In this document: in pieces, positions 1 through 5,599 of the stretch | Numbering within the stretch: position 1 is the stretch's first letter | Layout: each line of letters opens with the position of its first letter | DNA from: an uncultured Lysobacteraceae bacterium | GTDB lineage: Bacteria; Pseudomonadota; Gammaproteobacteria; Xanthomonadales; Rhodanobacteraceae | NCBI GenBank assembly: GCA_946482585.1 | Contig: CAMLSI010000027.1 | Location: 1-18,945, forward strand | Reading direction: 5' to 3' | DNA: 18,945 nt | Notes under the pieces: model-generated | What the model was told of the DNA's origin: nothing | The model's database searches: none | What the model saw: only the letters and a program-made list of their open reading frames with translations | Made by a program: the position numbers and the translations under genes

Positions 1-572
1 TCCGCCATCAGCAGATAATCGCCCGGCAGGCGGCAGCGCTGGTAGATCGCCCTGAAGCCGCGGCCGCCCGGATCGTGGATCAGCAGCTGGGCGTTGCGCA
101 AAGGCACATTGCAAATCTGCGCCAGCCCCTGTTCGAAAAAGGCGATGTCGCCGCCGGCGAGCGCGCGCAGCAGCAATCCCGGAGTGAGCTGGCCGCGGTT
201 ATGCAGATCGGCAACGAGTTCAATGTCGTGATCGATCCGGCCCAGACGTTCGACTGTACGGACCGGATCTTTGCGAATGGATTCCAGTGAGGGCGCGAAT
301 CGAGGGAGCGAAGCGGAACAGACCCTCCCCTTCACGGGGACCTGATTGGCGACGAATCTCAGCGGCGCGGCCAGCACGATCAGAGGGCCGGTGTCGACAA
401 GGCAGTGGCCGGCCCGGACCGCGGCAGCATGCGCTCGCGACTCCTTGGGTCGTCGCTCAGACACGTCGCCGGTCCGCTCGAGGGGAGGGCTTTTCTCGGC
501 ATGGCTGATGCGTTTCGCCGCTGATTTCACCCCGGCGCGACGCCGCATTCGGCCGTCCATTCGCCGACGCAT
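1..572 (-). CDS. DUF2336-like protein, partial (3' end outside window)
   Basis: Reading leftwards, the frame is open from an ATG at 572 to the window edge. The part encoded by about 290 to 1 resembles the C-terminal region of DUF2336 (COG5330) proteins as I remember them: a 'LTPGLLLRALAGGDIAFFE' stretch followed by 'VPLRNAQLLIHDPGGRGF'. The function of that family is not known. The first roughly 95 residues are Arg-rich, use the rarer codons CGA, AGA and AGG, and match nothing I recognise. Either the true start lies further downstream, for example the GTG in 'CCC-GTG-AAG', or the 5' part of the gene has been replaced. The start at 572 is chosen only because a GGGAGG Shine-Dalgarno sits 5 nt before it. 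The gene is divergent from the hypothetical gene at 646, with 73 bp between the starts. The family call is moderately sure; the start is not. Confidence 0.55.
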   Translation of the reverse strand, partial: MRRRMDGRMRRRAGVKSAAKRISHAEKSPPLERTGDVSERRPKESRAHAAAVRAGHCLVDTGPLIVLAAPLRFVANQVPVKGRVCSASLPRFAPSLESIRKDPVRTVERLGRIDHDIELVADLHNRGQLTPGLLLRALAGGDIAFFEQGLAQICNVPLRNAQLLIHDPGGRGFRAIYQRCRLPGDYLLMA

Positions 573-577
573 TCCTA

Positions 578-583
578 CCTCCC
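578..583 (-). promoter_or_regulatory. Strong Shine-Dalgarno GGGAGG before the ATG at 572
   Basis: On the minus strand the sequence reads GGGAGG-TAGGA-ATG. It is the best ribosome binding site in this area and the only reason to place the start of the DUF2336-like gene at 572, since the residues just after it are not recognisable. Confidence 0.45.
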
Positions 584-645
584 ATCCGTCATGGCGGCTC
601 CATGGCGCACTCCTTGCTGCACCCGTCGCAAAGGGGGGCAGCGCC

Positions 646-1203
646 ATGACTCGAATCCTTACCGATACCGCCGCGACGGCGCTCTGGCATGAACTCATCC
701 GCGAAGCCGAGCGCAACGGCGCCGCGCCGCTGGATGAGGAAGCCGAGAGCTATCTCGTCTTCCTGCTGATGCGGCATCTGCGCGATGCGGAACTCGGCGG
801 CCGCATCATGGCGCTCGACTATCTCGATGCGCTGCAGGACGCGCCGACACCGCGCGAACAGCGGCTGCGCGACGTCGGCGACCGCTGCCTGCTGATCGCC
901 GGGCTGTATCCGCATCAGGCGCAACGCCGGCTCGTCGGGCTCGACTATTTCCTCGCGCTCGGATCGCAGGCCTATACGGATCTGGCCGGCGCCGCACGCA
1001 ATGTCCTGGCGGAGCTCTACGGCCGTCTCGCGGAAGGCTTCGCGCGACTCGTGCGCGTCCTCGTCGAAGTGCGACGCCTCGGGTCCGGAATCGACGCGAT
1101 AGGCGCACTCGACCGTCACACGCTCTGCCTCGCCGACCCGAGCGGCGCCGCGCTGGAATTCCCGGGCGCGATCGTGATCGCGGGCGGAAGCGCGAAGCAT
1201 TGA
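646..1203 (+). CDS. Conserved hypothetical protein (185 aa)
   Basis: The protein begins MTRILTDTAATALWHEL. The ATG at 646 is preferred over the in-frame ATG at 346 because AAGGGGGG lies just upstream (about 631) and because the 100 residues between the two starts are low-complexity Arg/Ser-rich with no domain character. The protein is soluble, mostly helical and acidic-to-neutral, with no signal peptide or membrane segment. The phrases 'YLVFLLMRHLRD', 'GDRCLLIAGLYPHQAQRR' and 'GLDYFLALGSQAYTDLA' resemble a conserved gammaproteobacterial family of unknown function. I cannot name the family or assign a role. It stands alone, divergent from the DUF2336-like gene, and is followed 5 nt after its stop by a GC-rich hairpin. 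Confidence 0.75.
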   Translation: MTRILTDTAATALWHELIREAERNGAAPLDEEAESYLVFLLMRHLRDAELGGRIMALDYLDALQDAPTPREQRLRDVGDRCLLIAGLYPHQAQRRLVGLDYFLALGSQAYTDLAGAARNVLAELYGRLAEGFARLVRVLVEVRRLGSGIDAIGALDRHTLCLADPSGAALEFPGAIVIAGGSAKH

Positions 1204-1208
1204 ACCCG

Positions 1209-1243
1209 GATCGGCGGTCTGGCCTTGGGGCCGGCCGCCGATC
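1209..1243 (+). terminator. GC-rich hairpin after the hypothetical gene
   Basis: GATCGGCGG (1209-1217) pairs perfectly with CCGCCGATC (1235-1243). An inner GGCC/GGCC stem closes a TTGG loop. It begins 5 nt after the stop codon. There is no T-run after it, so it may be a Rho-independent-like or 3'-protecting stem rather than a classical terminator. Confidence 0.5.
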
Positions 1244-1324
1244 TGCGCCGCTTCTCACGCGACGCCCACGCCTGCCGCGCCCGCTCGCCTTCCTGCATAC
1301 TCGCGTTTTTCGCAGGAAATCCCC

Positions 1325-1903
1325 ATGCGCATCTGTGTCTACTGCGCGTCCAGCGAACGCGTCGATCCGGTCTATCGCGACGCCGCTTTCCGCCTGGGCG
1401 CCATACTCGCTCGCGCCGGCGCGACGGTGGTGTACGGCGGCGGCGGCAAGGGCCTCATGGCGGCAGTCGCCGACGGCGCGCTGTCGGAAGGCGGTTCCGT
1501 CATCGGCGTCATTCCGCGCTTCATGATCGACGTGGAATGGCAGCATCCCGGCGTCGCGAATCTCGAAATCGTCGAAGACATGCGCGAACGCAAGCACCGG
1601 CTGCTGACGCATTCCGACGCCGTCGTCGCCATGCCGGGCGGCTGCGGCACACTCGAGGAGCTGTTCGAAGCGATCACGCTCAAGCGCCTCGCGCTGTATT
1701 TCAATCCGATCGTGCTGCTGAATACGCGCGGCTTCTACGATCCGCTGCAGGCGTTCATGCGCAACGTGATCGACGAGCGCTTCATGAATCCCGAACACAT
1801 CGACATGTGGTCGCTCGTCAACGAAGTCGAGGACGTGCTGCCGCGCATCCGCGCGACGCCGCGCTGGCACGACGACGCGCTGAAATTCGCCGCGGTACGC
1901 TGA
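1325..1903 (+). CDS. LOG family protein (TIGR00730), nucleoside monophosphate phosphoribohydrolase
   Basis: A 192-residue Rossmann-like protein with the signatures of the LOG ('lonely guy') family: GGGGKGLM at about residues 38-45, MRERKHRL at 86-93 and PGGCGTLEE at 104-112. The Arg/Lys and Glu residues in these motifs form the nucleotide-binding and catalytic site in characterised members. The family hydrolyses nucleoside 5'-monophosphates to free base and ribose 5-phosphate. In plants and some bacteria it releases active cytokinins, while most bacterial members probably act in nucleotide salvage or detoxification. The length is typical. The ATG is preceded by AGGAA (about 1314). The protein is cytoplasmic. 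It appears to be a single gene, bounded by hairpins on both sides (1209-1243 and 1923-1948). Confidence 0.9.
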   Translation: MRICVYCASSERVDPVYRDAAFRLGAILARAGATVVYGGGGKGLMAAVADGALSEGGSVIGVIPRFMIDVEWQHPGVANLEIVEDMRERKHRLLTHSDAVVAMPGGCGTLEELFEAITLKRLALYFNPIVLLNTRGFYDPLQAFMRNVIDERFMNPEHIDMWSLVNEVEDVLPRIRATPRWHDDALKFAAVR

Positions 1904-1922
1904 ACGCACTCGCGCATCGATG

Positions 1923-1948
1923 CGCCGCATCGCATGCGCGATGCGGCG
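1923..1948 (+). terminator. Perfect 11-bp stem-loop after the LOG gene
   Basis: CGCCGCATCGC (1923-1933), loop ATGC, GCGATGCGGCG (1938-1948), with no mismatches. It lies 20 nt after the LOG stop codon. No T-run follows on either strand, so termination is plausible but not certain. It separates the LOG gene from the control region of the stress protein gene. Confidence 0.5.
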
Positions 1949-2001
1949 TCGCGGTACCGATCGTCGGCCCCTCCCGTACCGCAACGGTAGCGCCCGGCTG
2001 C

Positions 2002-2015
2002 TTGATCCTGATCAA
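2002..2015 (+). promoter_or_regulatory. FNR/ANR/DNR-type operator
   Basis: TTGAT-CCTG-ATCAA matches the FNR/ANR consensus TTGAT-N4-ATCAA at every defined base. Its centre is about 81 bp before the ATG of the universal stress protein. If it acts at the usual -41.5 position, transcription would start near 2050, leaving a leader of about 40 nt. No good -10 hexamer is visible there, which fits an activator-dependent promoter. Universal stress proteins are known members of ANR/FNR regulons in Pseudomonas and relatives. Confidence 0.65.
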
Positions 2016-2089
2016 GTGCCTCGCTGGCGCGACAAGGCACGATGACCGTATCGTCATCGGACCGCGCTCGCGGTCAGCAAGGAGTTGCA

Positions 2090-2512
2090 ATGAAACTGCT
2101 CATCGCCGTCGACGGCAGCGAGCACAGCGATCGCGCTGTCGACTACGTCCTGACCCATTGGCACCGGCTCGATCCGGATCTGCGTCTCGTACTCTGCCAC
2201 GGCGATCCGCCGCTGCCGCCGCACATCGGCAACGCACTCGGCAGCACGGCCGTCCATGAGTATCACGAGGACAACGCGACCAAGGCACTGCAGTCCGCGC
2301 GCAGCAAGCTCGACGCGGCCGGCGTCGCGGCCGACGAGCACAGCGGTGTCGGCGATCCCGCCGAGGTGATACTCGGCGCGATCAAGAAAACCGGCGCCGA
2401 CCTCGTCGTCATGGGCTCGCACGGCCGCGGCGCGCTGCGCAAACTGCTGCTCGGTTCCGTCGTGAGCAAAGTGCTCGCGAGCAGCACCGTGCCGGTGCTC
2501 GTCATACGCTGA
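2090..2512 (+). CDS. Universal stress protein (UspA family, ATP-binding type)
   Basis: A 140-residue single Usp domain. It begins MKLLIAVDGSEHSDRAVDY, the usual first strand and loop with the conserved Asp. It also has the ATP-binding signature G-2x-G-9x-G-S/T as 'GSHGRG...LLLGSVVSKV' (residues about 109-127), and it ends in 'VPVLVIR'. It is therefore of the nucleotide-binding MJ0577 type and not the non-binding UspA type. The ATG at 2090 is chosen over the in-frame ATG at 2042 because AAGGAG lies 5 nt upstream and because the Usp fold starts here. It acts in the cytoplasm, in stress or growth-arrest survival. The perfect FNR-type box upstream suggests induction at low oxygen. The gene is convergent with the oxidoreductase gene that follows. 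Confidence 0.93.
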   Translation: MKLLIAVDGSEHSDRAVDYVLTHWHRLDPDLRLVLCHGDPPLPPHIGNALGSTAVHEYHEDNATKALQSARSKLDAAGVAADEHSGVGDPAEVILGAIKKTGADLVVMGSHGRGALRKLLLGSVVSKVLASSTVPVLVIR

Positions 2513-2617
2513 CCGGAGTTCGCGCTTCGCGGCGGAGACCTGCGGCAGCGGCGCGTTCCACGCGATCGCGGCGGTAAGCCCGGCAGTCGGCGCCGTCGAC
2601 CGCGCGTCGCGAACGCC

Positions 2618-3274
2618 TCAGGCCGACGCCACCGTGAACCGCTGCCGCGAATGACGCGGCCGCTCGAGTTCGTCGACGATCGCGACCGCGAGGTCGGCGA
2701 CCGAAATGCCCGCGGGCTTGTCGCCGTCGAACAGCACGTCCTCGCCGCCGAGGCGGTATGCGCCGCTGCGCTCGCCGGGCGCCAGACCCACGGGCGGCGA
2801 CACGAAGGTCCAGTCGAGCGCCGGTTCCCCGCGCAAGGCGGTCAGCGCATCGCGCGCGGCGCGCGCGCCCGGCACGATGTTCGGCGGCACGTGATCGGTG
2901 AACGCCGGCGTATCGACGAGTTGCACGCCGGGCGCCACGAACAGACTGCCGGCGCCGCCGACGACGATGAAGCGCGCCACGTCCGCGCGCTTCGTGCCTT
3001 CGACGATGGCGTCGTGGCCGCGCAGGAATTCGGCGTACAGATCGGGTTCGTTCCAGCCCGGGTTGTAGGCGCTGACGACGGCGCCATGGCCGCGCACCGC
3101 GGCGGCGACCTCGGTCGCATCGCGCACATCGGCACGTACGACGTTCAGGCCCGCGCGCGGCGCGAGCTTGGCCGGCGTGCGCGCCAGCGCCGTCACGTCG
3201 TGGCCGCGCTGCAGCAGTTCGTCGAGGACCGCGGCGCCGACGAACCCGGTCGCGCCGATCAGGGCGATTTTCAT
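2618..3274 (-). CDS. NAD(P)H-binding oxidoreductase (COG2910-like, putative NADH-flavin reductase)
   Basis: A 218-residue atypical short-chain dehydrogenase/NmrA-like protein. It starts MKIALIGATGFVGAAVL, so the dinucleotide-binding GATGFVG lies at residues 7-13. Further marks are 'RADVRDATEVAAAVRGHGAVVSAY' (split over the usual Asp-binding loop), 'RFIVVGGAGSLFV' and 'DWTFVSPP'. No YxxxK dyad of classical SDRs is evident, as expected for this subfamily. The substrate is not known; relatives are annotated as NADH-flavin reductases or NAD-dependent epimerases. The ATG at 3274 has GGGAG 7 nt upstream. An in-frame ATG at 3349 would add 25 residues with no domain value. The gene is divergent from the LysR gene at 3373, so it is the likely target of that regulator. 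Confidence 0.85.
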   Translation of the reverse strand: MKIALIGATGFVGAAVLDELLQRGHDVTALARTPAKLAPRAGLNVVRADVRDATEVAAAVRGHGAVVSAYNPGWNEPDLYAEFLRGHDAIVEGTKRADVARFIVVGGAGSLFVAPGVQLVDTPAFTDHVPPNIVPGARAARDALTALRGEPALDWTFVSPPVGLAPGERSGAYRLGGEDVLFDGDKPAGISVADLAVAIVDELERPRHSRQRFTVASA

Positions 3275-3306
3275 GCAATTGCTCCCAGTGAGTGGACCGG
3301 GCCACG

Positions 3307-3378
3307 ATAAGGGCTTCACAATCGACCCACTAGGCGGCGAAAACCACAAGCATCTATAAGCTGGACTTCACAATGGAC
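3307..3378. repeat. Two direct copies of ATAAG-(2 or 5)-CTTCACAAT-N-GAC in the divergent control region
   Basis: Copy 1 is ATAAG (3307-3311) with CTTCACAAT (3314-3322) and GAC (3324-3326). Copy 2 is ATAAG (3356-3360) with CTTCACAAT (3366-3374) and GAC (3376-3378). Copy 2 overlaps the start codon of the LysR gene. The pair spans the 98-bp gap between the two divergent genes and may be the binding region of the LysR protein, or it may be a small duplication of the start region. No clear SD is seen before the LysR ATG. Confidence 0.45.
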
Positions 3379-4278
3379 GAACTCAAGTCGCTGGCGATCT
3401 TCGCCACCGTGGTACGCCAGGGCTCGATGAGCGCCGCCGCACGGCGCATCGGCCTGAGCGCATCGGCCGTGAGCCAGCAGGTGCGCGCGCTCGAGCGCCT
3501 GCACGGCGTCACCCTGCTCCACCGCTCCACGCGCAAGCTCACGCTCAGCGACGCCGGCGCGCGCGTCTACGCCGAATGCGTGCAGATGGTCGACGCCGCC
3601 GAACGCGCGCAGCAGCAACTGCGCACGACGCGCGACGAACCGACCGGCGAGCTCCGCGTCGCCGCGCCGATCGGCTTCGGCCCCTACATCGCGACCGCGC
3701 TGACACCGCTGCTCGCGACCCATCCGGCGCTGAGCCTGCGCATCCTCGTCGACGACGCGATGATCGATCTGATCGACGCCCGCATCGACCTCGCGATCCG
3801 CGTCGGGCGCCTGCCCGACTCGCACTGGGTCGCACAACGCCTTTGCGCGATCGGACTCTGGCTCTGCGCCTCCCCGGAGTACCTGGCGCGCCACGGCGTG
3901 CCGCAGACCCCGGAAGAACTGCCCGATCATCACTGGCTCTCGCAAAGCGGCACCGCGGCCGCGACGCGCGGCCTCGCACTGCACCACGCCGACGGGCGCA
4001 CACAGCACGTCGTGCTGTCGCCGCGCGTGAGCAGCAACAACCAATTGCTGCTGCAGCAGATGTGCACGAACGGCGTCGGCATCGCACTGATCGGCAGCAC
4101 CGAAGCCCACCCCGAACTCGCGAGCGGCCGCCTCGTCCGCGTACTCCCCGACTGGCAGCTGCCGCCGTTCGACGTCTGGGCGCTGACACCGCAGCGCGAC
4201 GCGCAGCCGGCGAAGGTGCGGCATGGGCGCGAGGCGCTCGCGGAGTATCTGCGCGGGATGGCGGGGATGCATCCGTAG
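3373..4278 (+). CDS. LysR-family transcriptional regulator
   Basis: A 301-residue protein of normal LysR length. The N-terminal winged helix-turn-helix covers about residues 3-62, with 'GSMSAAARRIGLSASAVSQQ' followed by 'VRALERLHGVTLLHRSTRKL', a typical LysR DNA-binding stretch. The effector domain covers about residues 88-290, with 'GELRVAAPIGFGPYIATAL', 'DLAIRVGRLPDSHWVAQRL' and 'SNNQLLLQQMCTNGVGIALI'. These fit the CrgA/AaeR/DmlR-like branch, where regulators often control a neighbouring divergent oxidoreductase gene. The effector is not known. The start is fixed by the conserved N-terminus 'MDELKSLAIFATVVRQGS', but there is no good SD before it. The target is probably the divergent oxidoreductase gene at 2618-3274 together with its own promoter. 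Confidence 0.93.
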   Translation: MDELKSLAIFATVVRQGSMSAAARRIGLSASAVSQQVRALERLHGVTLLHRSTRKLTLSDAGARVYAECVQMVDAAERAQQQLRTTRDEPTGELRVAAPIGFGPYIATALTPLLATHPALSLRILVDDAMIDLIDARIDLAIRVGRLPDSHWVAQRLCAIGLWLCASPEYLARHGVPQTPEELPDHHWLSQSGTAAATRGLALHHADGRTQHVVLSPRVSSNNQLLLQQMCTNGVGIALIGSTEAHPELASGRLVRVLPDWQLPPFDVWALTPQRDAQPAKVRHGREALAEYLRGMAGMHP

Positions 4279-4427
4279 TGCGGGCGGCTGCGCGTATGAC
4301 TATGCGACTTGGCTCTTCAGCCACGGACGGCTGCCGACTACTCTGCGAGACCCGAATGCGGGATCGATCCTTGCGCTTTCGATCCTGAACCCGGAGCGCG
4401 CGACCACAGAACCCACAGGGGGTCTCC

Positions 4428-4934
4428 ATGCTTCAGCGATTCGTCTTTGCGGTAACCCTTATCCTCGCGTCGGCGTCTTCGTTCGCGGGTGATGCCTCGG
4501 ACACCGTAGTCTTCGGCCAGGTCCGTCTCAACGGCGGCAATACGATGCCGCTGGCCTATCGACTGACCGCACGCAACGTCGACACCGGCAAGATCGAACG
4601 CATCACCTTGAAGAAACGCGAGCCCGGCAGCCTGACCTATGATTTCGCCGAAACGCTGCCCGCCGGCAAGTACTATCTACTGAACATGGTCGCGCCGAAC
4701 TTCGACAGCGAATACCGCATCGGCGACGCAAAAAGCCCACTCGACCTGCAGGCCGGCGCCACCGTCTACATCGGCACGTGGATCTTGAAGCTCGGCATCC
4801 CGACGACGACCTATACGATCGACTACGACATGGCCGAGATCGGCCTGTTCGCCAAGGCGAATCCGTCGCGGGACACGGCGAAGTTCATGATCGGCGCGCC
4901 GGGGAAGCAGGCGATTCCTTTGAAGATGCAGTAG
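4428..4934 (+). CDS. Small secreted protein of unknown function
   Basis: A 168-residue protein with a clear Sec signal peptide: MLQRF, then a hydrophobic stretch, then 'SASSFA' with likely cleavage before GDASDT (about residue 20/21). The mature part of about 148 residues is rich in beta-type sequence, for example 'TVVFGQVRLNGGNTMPLAYR', 'LPAGKYYLLNMVAPNFDSEY' and 'GATVYIGTWIL'. The 'PAGKYYL' phrase resembles bacterial proteins with a small immunoglobulin-like or DUF2846-like sandwich, but I cannot assign it to a named family. There is no lipobox Cys and no second membrane segment, so a periplasmic or secreted location is likely. The ATG has AGGGGG 7 nt upstream. The GC content (about 62% over one counted line) is near that of the genome. 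Confidence 0.75.
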   Translation: MLQRFVFAVTLILASASSFAGDASDTVVFGQVRLNGGNTMPLAYRLTARNVDTGKIERITLKKREPGSLTYDFAETLPAGKYYLLNMVAPNFDSEYRIGDAKSPLDLQAGATVYIGTWILKLGIPTTTYTIDYDMAEIGLFAKANPSRDTAKFMIGAPGKQAIPLKMQ

Positions 4935-5003
4935 GTCCGTCATGAAGCATGCGGTCAACGACGGCGCCAGCGGATCTGCTGCGATGCCACAGCGGAGATT
5001 CCA

Positions 5004-5453
5004 ATGAATGCGACAGACGAACGGATCTCCGACGAATTTCACGACAACCGGATTCATGGACTGCAACTGATTTCCGACGATTTTCGCTCGGAACTGTTGC
5101 TCGATATCGACCACATCATTCAATGGCCCGATTGTGCCGTCGGCGGCGAAGCCATTTTTGAAGTCGCCAGGGCGACACTTCGTTTTCATATCGTCACCGA
5201 CACATACATCTCCATCCGTACCGGCGGCGGAAACTATGCAACGACTCCCGGGGAAATCTTCATCGACAGAATCGAGAGGACGCCAGTCGAGACGCCGATC
5301 CAGGCACCCGAATACTACTTGTGGAAAATCCGCACCAATCACGATGGCGTCGTCATCGAGTTCGGCGCTGCGGACTTTTCACTGGAAATCTCGGACAGGA
5401 AGTCGAGAGTCCCGAGACAGCACCTTACTCAGAAGGAACGATCCGGAGACTGA
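5004..5453 (+). CDS. Hypothetical cytoplasmic protein (149 aa), low GC
   Basis: The start ATG at 5004 follows GGAGATTCCA. The protein has no signal peptide or membrane segment. It carries an FHD motif near the start (residues 12-14), 'LLLDIDHIIQWPDC' at about 31-44 and 'ARATLRFHIVTDTYISI' at about 55-71, then a hydrophilic tail. The pattern of an early FHD and an LDxDxIxxW strand recalls small single-domain proteins that occur as scattered, sometimes immunity-like genes, but I cannot name the family and do not claim the function. Three counted 60-base lines in the gene give about 50-53% G+C, against about 68% in cysJ, which suggests acquisition from elsewhere. A hairpin followed by five T residues comes directly after the stop. 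Confidence 0.7.
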   Translation: MNATDERISDEFHDNRIHGLQLISDDFRSELLLDIDHIIQWPDCAVGGEAIFEVARATLRFHIVTDTYISIRTGGGNYATTPGEIFIDRIERTPVETPIQAPEYYLWKIRTNHDGVVIEFGAADFSLEISDRKSRVPRQHLTQKERSGD

Positions 5454-5454
5454 C

Positions 5455-5477
5455 GGCCGATCCACGGCGGCCTTTTT
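5455..5477 (+). terminator. Intrinsic terminator after the low-GC gene
   Basis: GGCCG (5455-5459) pairs with CGGCC (5468-5472) over an 8-nt loop, followed by TTTTT (5473-5477). It begins 2 nt after the stop codon at 5453. The stem is short but the layout is classical. Confidence 0.55.
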
Positions 5478-5599
5478 CCCGGAATCGGATTGTCGACCCG
5501 CAGCGACCTGTGCGGTCTTCCGGGTTGCGTTCCAGCCCGGCAGCAGGCACTTGGGCCACCGAACACACGCTGGGCCATCTCGCCATCCGATGGGCCGAA

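Noticed and set aside
75..290. Plus-strand frame ending in '...DRIFANGFQ', which looks like the IFxxGFE secreted-protein tail
   Set aside because: The opposite strand of the same bases carries clear DUF2336-like sequence with good codon use. The plus-strand reading has no domain, signal or SD, so the tail match is taken as chance.
346..645. Upstream extension of the hypothetical gene at 646 to an ATG at 346
   Set aside because: The 100 added residues are Arg/Ser-rich without domain character, and a good SD sits directly before the ATG at 646.
3355..3372. TATAAG 12 nt before the LysR ATG as a -10 element giving a leaderless mRNA
   Set aside because: No -35-like hexamer lies at 16-18 bp spacing (AGGCGG region), and TATAAG is part of the repeated element, so the promoter reading is not supported.
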